Source: Pratylenchus scribneri
Taxonomy: Eukaryota; Nematoda; Chromadorea; Rhabditida; Pratylenchidae
DNA: 64,000 bases
Direction of reading: 5' to 3'
Assembly (NCBI GenBank): GCA_030063045.1
Contig: JAQSEB010000012.1
Span: 1,860,001-1,924,000, forward strand
Shown: positions 43,001-51,750 of the stretch, one piece after another
Position numbering within the stretch: the stretch's first letter is position 1
Layout of the letters: every line of letters begins with the position of its first letter
Made by a program: the position numbers and the translations under genes
Notes under the pieces: model-generated
Database searches by the model: none
What the model was told of the DNA's origin: nothing
The model's input: the letters and a program-made list of their open reading frames with translations, nothing else

Positions 43001-44783
43001 CGAAACTGATGCCTCATTAAAAGGAATTTCGGGTTGTTTACTTCAAGATGGGCATCCAATTTGCTTTTCCTCAAGGGTATTAAAGCCCGCCGAATCTAAA
43101 TACCACATCAATGAATTGGAAGCACTAGCTGTTCTTTACAGTTTAGAGGAGTTTCGCCATTACATAATTGGGGGACCAACCACTTTAGTCAAAACCGATA
43201 ATAGCGTAGTCGCATCATTATTGACCAAAAAAGATTTAAGCGGGCGTCTTGCAAAATACCAATTAGGCATTCAAGCCTACAATATTAAAATTATTCATCG
43301 CTCTGGTAAATCGAACAAATGGGCAGATTACACCAGTAGATACATTAATACCGTAAATACGCGAGCAAATATTATGGAACAAAGAAAAAATGAATTTTTA
43401 AATATTGATAATAATGAAACTGAAAATGAAGCGGAAAATGAGAATGAAAATGATATTGACTTGGAAAAAGTAAAAGAAATGCAAATAAATGATCCTGAAA
43501 TTAAACTCATTTTCAATGCATTAAAAGATAAATTCCCAAATGATGAAAAGAAAAAAGCCGAAATTGAATCAATTATTGAAAAATTTGTAGAATTGGAGGG
43601 CATTTTATATTATCTTGACAAAAATGAATCGCCAAAATTAATTATCCCTTATCCTCTAAGAGAAAAATTAACCGAATTATTTCATTCGACTCCTGTGGGA
43701 GGGCATTTAGGAATTTCAAAAACTTTAAAGAAAATGAAAAAGAGGGTATATTGGCCAAATATGGATAAGGATGTGGGACTTTTCATTAAAAGTTGTGCCT
43801 CTTGCCAATTTAATAAATCCGCTTTTCCGACAATACATTCACCGCTTCATCCCATCGAAAAGCCCAAAACACCCTTCCAACATTGGCATACAGATGTAAT
43901 CGGTCCTTTACCCACGTCCTCTAGAGGACATAAATTCATTTTGATTTTTGTTGACTCTTTTTCCAAATATTTAATCGCATTGCCAATAAGAAATCAAAAG
44001 GCATCCACAATCGCAGAATTGTTCATTGAAAATGTCATAACCAAATTTGGAATTCCCATCACTTTAAGTAGTGATAAAGGAACAAATTTTATGTCCCAAA
44101 TCATTAAGGATGTAGCCGATTTAATGGGCATTAATCAAAAATTCAGTACAGCGTATCATCAGCGAGCGAATGGCCAAGCTGAGCGCTACGTACAGACAAT
44201 CCAAACTATGTTGACCCATTTTTTGAATGAAAAGAAATCAAACTGGGACAAAATTTTACCCTTTGTTACTATGGCGTATAATTCGTCAATTAATGAATCA
44301 ACGCATGAATCACCCTTCTATATCATTCATGGAATTGAAATGAGACTCCCGATAGATATCCCTTTTAAGATAAATTTAGAAACGGGTAATGAAGATTACT
44401 CAATTTACAAACAAATATTATCAAAAAATATTCAAGAAGCCTGGTCCTTGGTTGAATCAAATTTGAATAAGGCCAGTGAAAAATTTAAGCAATATTATGA
44501 TGATAAAAATAATGCGATGGAACCTAAATTAAAAGAAGAAGATTTAGTTTTAAAAATTAATGAAAATTGCAATAAATTTGACCCCAAATTTATCGGGATA
44601 TATAGAATAATAAAGATCAATTCGCCAAATGCCATAATTCGGCAAATCAATACTAATAAAATGGAAGAAATTCATTTGGACAAATTAAGGCCTTTTCTCC
44701 ATCCAAAATGTTTTCCCCTAAGGGAATTCATAAATGTAAAAAGGGTTGGCGATAAAAATTTGGAGGAGGAATCTGAAGAATAA
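37026..44783 (+). CDS. Gag-(Env-like)-Pol polyprotein, 2585 aa
   Basis: One uninterrupted ORF. Residues 1-250: Ty3-type Gag capsid region (PHFKGRDDPKDFEQFV, WENIKTNLTQKF) ending in a coiled coil. Residues 255-345: Pro/Asn/Arg-rich, without a CCHC knuckle. Residues 349-368: hydrophobic signal-like segment (MLSLITILSFFTLISA). Residues 369-628: ectodomain-like region with many cysteines and NxT/NxS sites. Residues 629-656: transmembrane helix (FIFFAIILPILALYLGI). Three retropepsin-like motifs follow: DTGS at 774, DSCG at 1075 and DTGS at 1378. RT has YLDD at 1843-1846; RNase H has TDAS at about 1994-1997. Integrase has an H..H..C..C zinc motif from H2220 and the catalytic triad D2290, D2350, E2386 with D-35-E spacing. 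The C-terminal tail has HLDKLRPF but no clear chromodomain. All catalytic residues of RT and IN are present. This reading describes the ORF as found. Confidence 0.93.
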   Translation: MAQPQQNDVFARLNELNDVLDEIKEKMNPPKLQNISPPHFKGRDDPKDFEQFVKEYCRVGDALGWTEEILAKSLPSCLEGEALAIYEMLDEDERDTWENIKTNLTQKFSQDSDAETLARLQIAGRKQKFGESVAEYGHAIEQLVRKAYPTAKNYTPVQRQSIAVDSFIQGLKKELKEVLCRQVKPATLADAINNAQKEEFHIRLFADENEKETKQARLEKEYIRISKEVEQLKTQLAENKKETINAIVPSAPPPIHPPNNMPTNFQHPYWPPPNNYRPYWQPHQNWPPRRRLPPYFQRNRNRFGQNSNKNSGQQEQKEPNPTPPNPNNLRGRIFPHNRPSRGRAGYPIMPYMLSLITILSFFTLISANKICGEIKLNCDNKIEVNVAKCSKQNITECYIYDFNAYNLPDDEGKIRRNVINKGEMERQKSNMKLNKEECDELIHPKIIPMSMNEISTWNFNEKYPGDRLCPEKYLEYNLFWGKSFSEDGIHLTSGVFGLDSCPIKPNFCQIGNYLYSWTIPYELPNYELMKKANKLVAQNNEIKSWHQICQTYNSLLKEDQIFNKCNLNSIGDWIKNKVEESEKWISNIASNASNAVNKKLNETIISEPSNLFKPILNKLQRILDTIFSWIKFIFFAIILPILALYLGIKGFILYRQIRIFIRGIEWPWRIFKVNMVNTGTENPELIVRFTKNNENIEANNNEPSCSIQTDTPVQKAQICTVEAHKPTKIQYLNASCFMYITYPPQDPLFTHAQNSFPTIPISLSGQYMLQAFFDTGSTFSFGPFHLLNLPGMQIENIDPIWVKVFGNYNLWFTKVIHFRINLLGLKYVKAKFFICEQDCPLVLGPDHINSVRKAGIKTFFDDNGNITLDPVELYWKIQDKILATSNESFLLYPGHGKLIQLNIYGKVDPKQSYFFSPNVLHGLSIKSKLVDGTNQSFETFVSNDTPFPILTQVGQKMMKAEIFAENPHYSPPILYQERVEYNFNQNPQYTPLTPDIPEEDESESESDSAITSSTLSTPSLLNYELDPEWNNFQSNFPALPSIVEFFSKSNTIDTNIPQCVIQGQINGHETLMLFDSCGQNSVIRQTYANKIEAFPISTNEKIYIHAANNPNFSVEALGKVLIYLKTGPSEHLEEVMVVPDDYVPQNFVIGKDLINKICKEFHGIELLDQAIKIGNENIPILENQKGTQIFMFATHSSQKPLPICEIWWQDSIEKARGPTAVYEMNICPKHLIKSAPIYETEPFYYKGENYEQYILMQVFEPNYCEFHPTPLRFYISNKLPYIILGFNAIMELENANNYLFPPNEQGVIIFYNHEKKHENIIPEFQYSIVEEDISDEEEDFMRENNQIILDSINSMGINSIIPLIFTTVNGISIKTLFDTGSSITYCRKSTQKMCQLKERNNQILPQAKTANSSRINFLSLCEGRIRLGNFALVFPIYVAEDKDCPAPLLIGSDLIKKINSHGNSVKLELDKNQIAIGEIPIPLISFIAVENRQENPSENAILPQITMNLVEASDDYVLESRTDNLISGKIQGEAKSENCFLTIPSPLNRNEEYIIIARALVKTEKTKNIPIRILNPTNMPVSIKKGEIIAALELIEENSIIPIKIGENEEIKHENEFEIIETEQINYIHSNSPQNEQSKIELDINLSDTNLSLKGQKKLKEILNKHSGAFNEKNQYTGSITHRIDIIPGTTPVASRMYPTPIHLREETRKIIDNLLNEKIIEPSNSQWASPIQLVPKKDGTIRFAIDYRKLNSYTIREVYHLPLISEIIDEVAGKKLFSSFDLRQGFYQIPLFDEHRDRTAFTCFMGLFQFIKMPMGLTGAPNTFMNAMREMKRYLSANCLIYLDDIIIASSNEDKHLEDIENFLNVVEKFGFCLKLSKCNFGKNEIKYLGHLISMKGIRPDPQDLAVIDKIEPPKSLKELRSFIGAASYFRKYIKDFAIIMSPLHKLTKENEFLPPQKWTQNEWNAFKAIKEKLKSAPVLSAPNLNKEFVIETDASLKGISGCLLQDGHPICFSSRVLKPAESKYHINELEALAVLYSLEEFRHYIIGGPTTLVKTDNSVVASLLTKKDLSGRLAKYQLGIQAYNIKIIHRSGKSNKWADYTSRYINTVNTRANIMEQRKNEFLNIDNNETENEAENENENDIDLEKVKEMQINDPEIKLIFNALKDKFPNDEKKKAEIESIIEKFVELEGILYYLDKNESPKLIIPYPLREKLTELFHSTPVGGHLGISKTLKKMKKRVYWPNMDKDVGLFIKSCASCQFNKSAFPTIHSPLHPIEKPKTPFQHWHTDVIGPLPTSSRGHKFILIFVDSFSKYLIALPIRNQKASTIAELFIENVITKFGIPITLSSDKGTNFMSQIIKDVADLMGINQKFSTAYHQRANGQAERYVQTIQTMLTHFLNEKKSNWDKILPFVTMAYNSSINESTHESPFYIIHGIEMRLPIDIPFKINLETGNEDYSIYKQILSKNIQEAWSLVESNLNKASEKFKQYYDDKNNAMEPKLKEEDLVLKINENCNKFDPKFIGIYRIIKINSPNAIIRQINTNKMEEIHLDKLRPFLHPKCFPLREFINVKRVGDKNLEEESEE

Positions 44784-44997
44784 ATATTTAAATAAAATTT
44801 AAAAGGATGTAAAATATTTTGTAAATAAATTATTAATAATTTGGCATTTCCGATCCATTTATTTAATTATAATAATTTCGCGCATATATTATATATTCTT
44901 ATTTAAAATTATCATCAAATCAAGTTATTTAATTACAGAAAGAAAGGCAATTAAAAGTTCCATTCCCTAAATCCATTCCATACATCATCAAAAAGAA

Positions 44998-45525
44998 ATG
45001 GCGGAACAACAAGCAATTGATGCCCCAGGGAAAGATCAAATTTTCAACGATCAAATTTTGGCACATTTGATGGAAATAAAAGAGCAACAAGTGAAAATTT
45101 TGGAAATGCTGGAGAAGATTGAAAATGACAAGGGGGAAGAATCTGATTCTAGCGATGAAAGTGAAGAAGGGGACGATAAGGGCGGCAAAATGGAAATTGA
45201 TGAGAAAGAGAAAGAAAAGGAGGAAAAGTTGCGCGAAAAGGAAGGGAAAAGTCGACGCCGTTCTCCCACCCAATCCCCTCCTCCTCGTTTTGCCCGTTCA
45301 CGTTCGGTCGGTCCATCAGCTCGCCCCCCTTCTCGCCACGTTCAATTCCAATTCAACACCAACAACAATCGCAACCGTGGTGGGGCTGATCGCAATAATC
45401 GTGGCCGTCCCCGTCGTACCTTTTATCGTCAAGCCCAACCTCCTCCGCCGCCTCGCAATTTCAATCCCTATGGCTACAACAATTATGGATATGGATACCC
45501 CCCACAACCACTTTGGAAAATGTAA
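44998..45525 (+). CDS. Accessory ORF: acidic/coiled-coil then RG/RS-rich protein
   Basis: 175 codons between the polyprotein and the 3' LTR, starting MAEQQAIDAPGKDQIF. The N-terminal third is a predicted helix (HLMEIKEQQVKILEMLEKIE), the middle is acidic (SDSSDESEEGDDKGG) and Lys/Glu-rich, and the C-terminal half is RS/RG-rich (RSRSVGPSARPPSR, NNNRNRGGADRNNRGRPRR) ending in a Pro/Tyr/Asn/Gly-rich tail. The long open frame, GC-richer than its flanks, supports real coding. RG-rich tails bind RNA, and because the Gag lacks a zinc knuckle, a nucleocapsid-like or RNA-chaperone role is possible (inference). It occupies the position where Env lies in errantiviruses but is not membrane-like. Confidence 0.75.
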   Translation: MAEQQAIDAPGKDQIFNDQILAHLMEIKEQQVKILEMLEKIENDKGEESDSSDESEEGDDKGGKMEIDEKEKEKEEKLREKEGKSRRRSPTQSPPPRFARSRSVGPSARPPSRHVQFQFNTNNNRNRGGADRNNRGRPRRTFYRQAQPPPPPRNFNPYGYNNYGYGYPPQPLWKM

Positions 45526-46022
45526 TGAGGAATTTGAATTTGGATTTTGGATAATAAAATGGAATTGGATGAATTGGATAATTTGAGGATGAAATTTGGA
45601 TGATTTTTTTGATAATTTGATGATTTATTTTATTTTGTATTTTTCATATTTTTCAATTTACACAATCTTTTCACCACTCTTTTAATTATTTTCAATTCAT
45701 ACTACTTATTTTTATTTAAATTTCAATGCTCTTTGACTTTTCTAATTCCAATTTTAATGACTGAATTTTCCTTTTATTCGATTTTTGAAATTTCTCTTTT
45801 AACGCACCAAACCACAATCCTCTCCCTCTCTTTCGCTCAAAACAAAAAAAAAGGGAGGAATAAAATAATAATTTTTGGCAGAAAATCAAAAAAAATATTC
45901 CTCAAATAACCGTTTAAGCAATTAAAAATAACAATACATAACCGCTATACACACTCAAAAAATAAACAAACATAACCGTTACAATCACAAAAATAACAGA
46001 ATTCAATCGAGGGCGATTGCAA

Positions 46023-46037
46023 AAATAGAGGGGGGCA
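46023..46037 (+). other. Polypurine tract
   Basis: AAATAGAGGGGGGCA immediately precedes the 3' LTR, the expected plus-strand primer for reverse transcription. Confidence 0.85.
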
Positions 46038-46556
46038 TGTGACATATTCATATTCAACTATATTAAATTAATTTCTTTTTAACTTATTTTTGTTCACAAA
46101 TCCAACATCATATTGTAAACCTTAAACGCCCATTGGACAGAATCTCTCCGCCCCCTATGCTTTATAAACCGATCATTCTTCTCTTCTTCAGATCAGTTCC
46201 ATCCATTCTCCCTCCAGCCCATTGCCTATCCTTCCTGTCAATCACTTTTTACCGCATTCCCATGAATTGCCTTTAATTCACATTAATTTCCCTCACCACA
46301 TTTTCACTTAATAAAATGATGTTGGAAATAATGAATTCGATCGTCAAATAATAATAAAGAGTCTAGGAAGGGAATTACTAATTTAGGCGGGACTGGCCGG
46401 ATCCTAAGCTCTTTTTTGGGTTTTGGACAACCGCCCAGATCTTCGAACCACCGTTGAACGCTATACTCGAATCTTCAACTCCAATTTGGCTCACATCTCC
46501 CATTCCCTTCCCAATTCAATCCCCATTTTCCATTTCCCAAAAGTGAGCCCGTCACA
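46038..46556 (+). repeat. 3' LTR
   Basis: 519 bp, identical on reading to 35099-35617. It is followed by the target-site copy TTCAA at 46557-46561 and then the rest of the SPRY exon. Confidence 0.95.
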
Positions 46557-46666
46557 TTCAACTTTTCCCAGTTATTCATTTGCATTTTACAGACGATTCA
46601 ATTCGTGCACATTTTAAGAAAGAGGAATGGAAATTCAAAAATTTTAAGCGATATCTTGAATTATAG

Positions 46667-47852
46667 AAGAATTGGGAAAAGATGGGAAAAAATGAAGATG
46701 AATTTTCCATATTTTTATTTGTTAAATTTATTTGATAAATGGTAACATTGACATTTAATATTCGTAAACAATTTGATCATTTCTCAATTTAATGGATAAT
46801 AAACAGAATAAATTATTTATTCTTTATATAATTTCATTTACATATAATGGCCATTGCTTTTTTATTTTCTGAAATACTAAAATGTAAAAAAAATTGAAGG
46901 CATGGACCGGATGGGAAGGCCACCCAGAAAATCGAGGCCCAGCATTGGGCAATTGGACCACAGGGTCCTACTCTATATATGGGGCATCATGAGAAGCAGA
47001 GGATTCAATAATAATTGAGTTGTTGTTGGATACACTTTTGGAATTTTTGTATGTATAAGTATTGTGTAAATTATAATTTTTCGGAATTTTCAAAGAGCAT
47101 TGAATAGTAATTTTAATTTGTTTTATTAGCCAAATTTGTCAATAAACGTTAATAAAAAATTGTCTAGGTTTAATTAAATTTCATTAAATTTCTGAACATA
47201 TATTTCTTAAGGAAAAATTTATAAAAATTTTATTCTCATTTTTTGGAAAAATGAAAAATTTAATTAGATTTTCACAGAAGTTTATTATCAACAATCAGAA
47301 ATTTCTTCCATATTTTTCTCGGAATTTACTCAAATGATTACTATTTGTTTAATTTTAATATTCATTAAAAATATTTTGTTGTTTTGCAAAGGAATATTTT
47401 TGTCATTCATTTGAATAATAAATTATTATGTCACGAATTTTGTGACTGAATGTTGATTTACTCAGAAAGAAGACAGAAATTGGTACAAAAATTAATGCAA
47501 TTTTCGGCATTGGCATTTCTTCAAAAAGTGAATTAAAAATATAATTCAGCTGCTCACTAATTTAATATTAAAATTAAAATATTCTTATGGGTTTAATAAA
47601 ATTTTCCATAATTAAATTGATTAATTTTGTTTGCTGATACCAATTCGCTGAATTTGGGCCAGGGCCCAATAGACAGATTTCCATTGCACTTTTTGGCATC
47701 ATTTTTAATAAAGTTTTCCCTAATTAAATTGATTAATTGTTGTGTGCTGTGGCTAATTTTCTGAAATACAGCCAAAGGCCTAATAAAAACTAGACAGATT
47801 GTCACTGCACATTGGCATCATTTTCTTCAAATAACATTTATTTACAAAAAAA
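46667..47852. other. Intergenic region upstream of Srt receptor 1
   Basis: The segment 47290-47850 recurs upstream of the second receptor (52660-53099), including ACAGAAATTGGTACAAAAATT-like, TTTTCGGCATTGGCATTTC and GGCATCATTTTCTTC phrases. An internal partial duplication repeats AATTAAATTGATTAATT...GCATCATTTT (47605-47710 and 47715-47825). A GC-richer patch at 46897-47010 with TCTATATATGGGG is unexplained. Confidence 0.5.
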
Positions 47853-50800
47853 ATGGCAATTTATTTATTTGACCCGTCAATATTCCAACAACTTTACAAT
47901 TGTTCCCTTTATTCGGTCGATGATGTTCCATTGGAAGAAAGAAGACATCCCATTCTTGGCACAATCAGCATTGCATTTTTTCTTGTTGCAGAGGTCAGCT
48001 GGATAAAATATGGATGATTTGATTACTCGAATTTAGTGGATTTGTTCAAATTTTTAAATGAATTATAATTTTTAGGTTTAGCAAATTCGATGCAATTTTA
48101 TAGCTCTTGTTTAGAGAATGAATTAATGAATTTAATAAAGTAGGGGTCGCTATAATTCAGTGATAGAGCTGACGCACAGACAATGCGATAGTCAAGATTT
48201 GATTCTGCTAATGAAAATGATTTCCCACCTTCAAGCCCAATCAAGACTTTTCATCTCTCCGTTTATAAATTGAGAGCTGCTGTAAAGCGATTATTGTGAA
48301 TTGTAATTGTAATAATTCCAGCCGTGCGACACTAATAGGAATGTTTCTGATGAGAAGGGTAAAACTCTTTAAGAAATGGAACTATAAAGTATAAACCTTT
48401 CCCCAACAACCTAACTTCAAGGGGAAGGGCAAATGTGTCAAAAATGAAATTGAAAGGAAAATGGCAAATGTTATGAACCAAAAGCAGTAAATAAAATATG
48501 CCAAAATACAGTAATTTTATTTTTGGCCATAAATTTCGGTTCAATTTTTTAATATGTACACATAAAAAGATAAACCAATAGTTTGATAATTGAAAGATTG
48601 ATGAAATATTGAAAAATGGACAAATTCTAATATTCAAAATCTGAATTATTAAAACCTTTTTTTCCTCTTATAGATTTTTTACATTCCTTGCATTTTTGCC
48701 ATTTCACGTTATTTGAAGGAAAGTTGCTATAAAATTTTATTCTGCATAAGTTTGTTGGATTTTTTTGCCCTTTTCTTCATTGGCTTGTTGACCGGCATTT
48801 TTGGCATCCAAGGCACCGTTTTTTGTTCAGCTCCACGATTCATGTATTTAGCAGGAATAGTCGGAAATTGTTAGTTAAATTGTTGAAGAACTGTCTAAAA
48901 TATTTTTTCATTTCAGTTTTTTATGGCTTCGAAACATTGGCCTCCATTTTATTAGCAGCAAATCGATGTTTGGAAACTATCAATTCAAAGACCGCCGATC
49001 GTCTATTTTCTGGCCAAAAGACATGGGTGAGAATATTTGGGTACTTTGATAATCTTGGGTTTTTATCAGAAAGCCCAAATTCTTCTACATAATTTTCCTG
49101 TTAATGGAAAATTATTTAATTTTGGAAAAAAATAATTGAATTAAATCTTTTTAGGCCATATAACTTTTTATTCACAAACTATTGGGATTTTAGATTATAT
49201 TGAGAGGTAAATAAAAATTAGAATTCAATGCTTGAAGAATTGGAATTTTAGGAAAATCTGATATGGTCAAGTAATATGTCCTTTAAATAAATTAATTTAT
49301 TAGACTGGAAAATTTTGTATATTAAAATTTATTAATTCGCCTTTAAAATTTGAATTTAAACGATTTATTTTAAATGAAAAGTATAATATTTTACAAAAAA
49401 AATTTTAATCAGCCCTCTTTAGAGAATATTTAGGGCTATTGAATCACATACAGCCTTCAGAAACTGGTCTTCCTTATTGGTCTATTATCAAAAAAAAGTC
49501 CTTATTAGTATTTTTAGAGGTTAAATTCGATTATTTTACAGTTTTGGATTGGCTCGGTCTGGTTCTATTCTCTTTATTTTGCAATATTTGATAAAGCCGT
49601 TGTGTTCAATTCCATCACATATACCTGGGTTTTCAATCCTCATATGAGCTACATTGATGGCATCGACAATTTGGTGAATTTGAAAATTATATAAATCCAA
49701 TAAATTTGGATAATCTTTTTGGTCATTTCAAGCAATTTTGGTAATTCATCAGCAGTCAATAATTTACTTTATTTTCTCTAATTACCTTTCCTTTAATTTT
49801 CTATATTTTTATTTGTTCCTACCTTTATTGCTTCTAATAATATGTAAGCTCCAATTAATGTTTCTTCCATTTCTGTTAAAAGGAATGACTATCCCTTAGG
49901 GAAGTTTAAAATATATATGTCCAAAAGTGTCACTCGAAATTAGATTATGGCTGAAATAAAATTTTAAAAAAAATGATTTTTTAATTTTTGCTTAAAAAAT
50001 AAGCCAAAATTTTATTTTTTCCAGATTTGTACCACTGATAACCAAAACTGAGCTTTAGAAAAAAAGGTTAAATCAGTGCTGAATTTAAATTAACCAAAAT
50101 TGCTGATGAGAGAAATAATCGAAATTGAAATTTCCCAGTCCCATCCAATGTCCCAAATAAATTTCTAATCCATTCAAAACAGTACAAATCCTATGTGGAT
50201 ATTGTCCATGAAGCGCTGATGGCCTTTTTGATTCCATTCTTCTATTGTTTATTTTTCATTTTTTTGAATAAAAAACAAAAAATTGCCGCACACAATAATA
50301 ATCAACAACCAATAAATGGACTCGGCGGAAAGGCAAATCAGAGGAAAATTGTATTTTGAATTTTAATTATTTTTTAAATTTTTAATTAATTTTTTGAAGA
50401 TTTTTATGCAAGTTTTCCTGTTGAGTTTATTGAATGTAACAATTTCAATTTGTTATTTATTAATGGGATATATCGAAATGAACGCAATGGTGACAATCAT
50501 TTGTACCACATATGGATGGCTTTTAATTCATGGTGGGAATATTACAATTTAATTTAAATAGAACAGTATTTATTAATAGAAATTAGAAAGAAAAGTACTC
50601 AGATTCTGTAGCCAGTCCATTTTTTTTGGCCATAACCAACAAGGAACAAACTAATTCGTGAAAGTTAGATGCCATTTCCGAAAAGTTAAATGAATTCTAA
50701 AAAAAGTACACTTTTTATATTTAACAGCTTTTCCCTCAATAATATGGGTTTTATTACACTCAAAGGCATGCAAATTTTTAAAGCAATTTGTAAAGGATAT

Positions 50801-51291
50801 ACAGGGTTTTTAATGATATATTGCCTTAACTTAATGACTATCAATTCCGTACAATAAAATGAGAGAGCTATAGACCAAAAATTAACAATAAATCTTACTC
50901 TATACATATCGATTTATGCATCTGGTTGAGTAAAAACTATTTTAAACATTACTTAAAAAAGAGATTATAAATATTAATAATAATAATAATTATCCAATTT
51001 AAATGATTTTTGAGTATTTTAGATATTATTAAATTTCAATACTAAATAATTTTAATTTCCGCAGGATTACCCCCATTCATCTATTTGGGTCTGAATCGAA
51101 CATTGCGTAAAGAATGTCTAAAAATTATTCGAAAATGGATAAAAATTGGTCCATTGAATAATAAAAAACAGGAAAATGCGGTGGCTAATATCCATTCAAG
51201 GCATACTCAATTTATCAGAAATTCAGCAGTTGGAGGAAAATCACAAATTAATAATGGAATTATTATGGTGAATATTGTTGTCATAAAATAA
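47853..51291 (+). CDS. Srt-class seven-transmembrane chemoreceptor, copy 1
   Basis: Seven exons: 47853-47993, about 48675-48878, about 48917-49024, about 49543-49672, about 50173-50351, about 50401-50531 and 51065-51291, with consistent phases. The N-terminus holds FQQLYNCSLYS then RRHPILG; TM1 runs into ILYIPCIFAI; TM2-3 hold SCYKILFCISLLDFF and GLLTGIFGIQGTVFC; the NRCLETINSKTADRLFSGQKTW segment follows TM3 (L..AANRC); later come YTWVFNPHM, further TMs, and a TM7/C-tail GGLPPFIYLGLNRTLRKE. YNC, SCYKI, NRCLE and YLGLNRT correspond to the Srt (serpentine receptor class T) family of nematode GPCRs. Expected role: a plasma-membrane chemosensory receptor; ligand unknown. Intron 1 contains a tRNA-derived SINE. 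No frame damage is seen. Confidence 0.88.
48145..48310 (+). mobile_element. tRNA-derived SINE
   Basis: The head GGGGTCGCTATAATTCAGTG then ATAGAGC fits an A box; 40 bp later AGATTTGATTCTGC is a diverged B box (GGTTCGATTCC type). An unrelated body and TTGTAATTGTAATAATT tail follow. It is in intron 1 of Srt copy 1 and absent from the same intron of copy 2. Confidence 0.65.
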
Positions 51292-51750
51292 ATTATTTTA
51301 ATTTTCTTTTTGTTTTATTTTTAGCCATCAGTAATTTAATCAAATTATTTTTAACAAGCATTCTGATAATTAAACTATTTGTGTAAATATTGTAAAAATT
51401 TATTTCTTATTTCTTTCAATCTGGAATAAAATTAATTAAACTTAAATTTATAAATTGGGTATCATTTTTAGCCCTCATTTGAAAAGAATTGATTGAGAGA
51501 GACAAAGAATTAGTGAATTTGAACGGAAATTAAAAAAAATTCTGACTAAAAAAGGGACAAAATATTTCAAAATCTGGCATTTTTGAGCAATAACTTTCTG
51601 ACTAATATTAAAAATGCTCTATTTAAAGATTTATATTTGTTCTAAAAATCTGGAAAAGGGCTTTACACAACAGTATAAATATGGATATTTCCACTATGGT
51701 ACAAATATAGGCGTTTTCGATTATAACAAATCAGAAACCGGTTATAGACC
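51292..51750. other. Srt copy 1 3' flank plus half of a foldback element
   Basis: 51668-51750 reads ACACAACAGTATAAATATGG, AGGCGTTTTCGATTATAACA and AATCAGAAACCGGTTATAGACC, which is one arm of the foldback at 58706-59092. Its partner arm is missing and the 140-bp tandem repeat starts at once, so the element is broken here. Confidence 0.7.

Larger units (their letters stand above)
35099..46556 (+). mobile_element. Complete Ty3/gypsy-type LTR retrotransposon, Cer1-like
   Basis: An 11,458-bp element with 519-bp LTRs (35099-35617 and 46038-46556) that read as identical, starting TG and ending CA. It is flanked by the 5-bp duplication TTCAA (35094-35098, 46557-46561). The order is LTR, primer-binding site, leader, one 2585-codon ORF (gag, Env-like, protease, RT, RNase H, integrase), a second ORF, polypurine tract, LTR. 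RT-RH-IN order is that of Ty3/gypsy. A single gag-pol ORF and a similar LTR length recall the C. elegans element Cer1 (from general knowledge). Open ORFs and identical LTRs imply very recent insertion. Confidence 0.95.
34218..46666 (+). pseudogene. SPRY-domain gene split by an LTR retrotransposon (SPRY-2)
   Basis: Exons: 34218-34372 (MLQNRIHRRGLPVELINELF), about 34430-34505 (ENKLNAWDCGSKLTI), about 34581-34682 (SVRTIFPIPS, FYFEVQILEK), about 34752-35008 (YGIWIDGFW, FAGLGIIQHQ, LECFFTANGYF) and a last exon starting 35061. The last exon is cut at 35098 by the retrotransposon and resumes at 46562, ending at TAG 46664-46666. Excluding the element and one TTCAA copy, the frame continues through ..FADLQLFPVIHL.., aligning with the paralogues' ..FVDLKLFPAINL... 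The N-terminal part before the SPRY core is conserved with the gene at 57275. SPRY domains bind partner proteins; secreted SPRY proteins are known effectors in cyst nematodes, but this one shows no signal peptide. As sequenced, the last 35 codons are displaced by 11.46 kb, so the allele is probably non-functional. Confidence 0.85.

Noticed and set aside
43328..43603. Minus-strand Ser/Phe-rich ORF within the retrotransposon
   Set aside because: Mirror of the Glu/Asn-rich linker of the polyprotein on the plus strand.
44929..45273. Minus-strand 114-codon ORF
   Set aside because: Antisense shadow of the accessory RG-rich ORF; no signals of its own.
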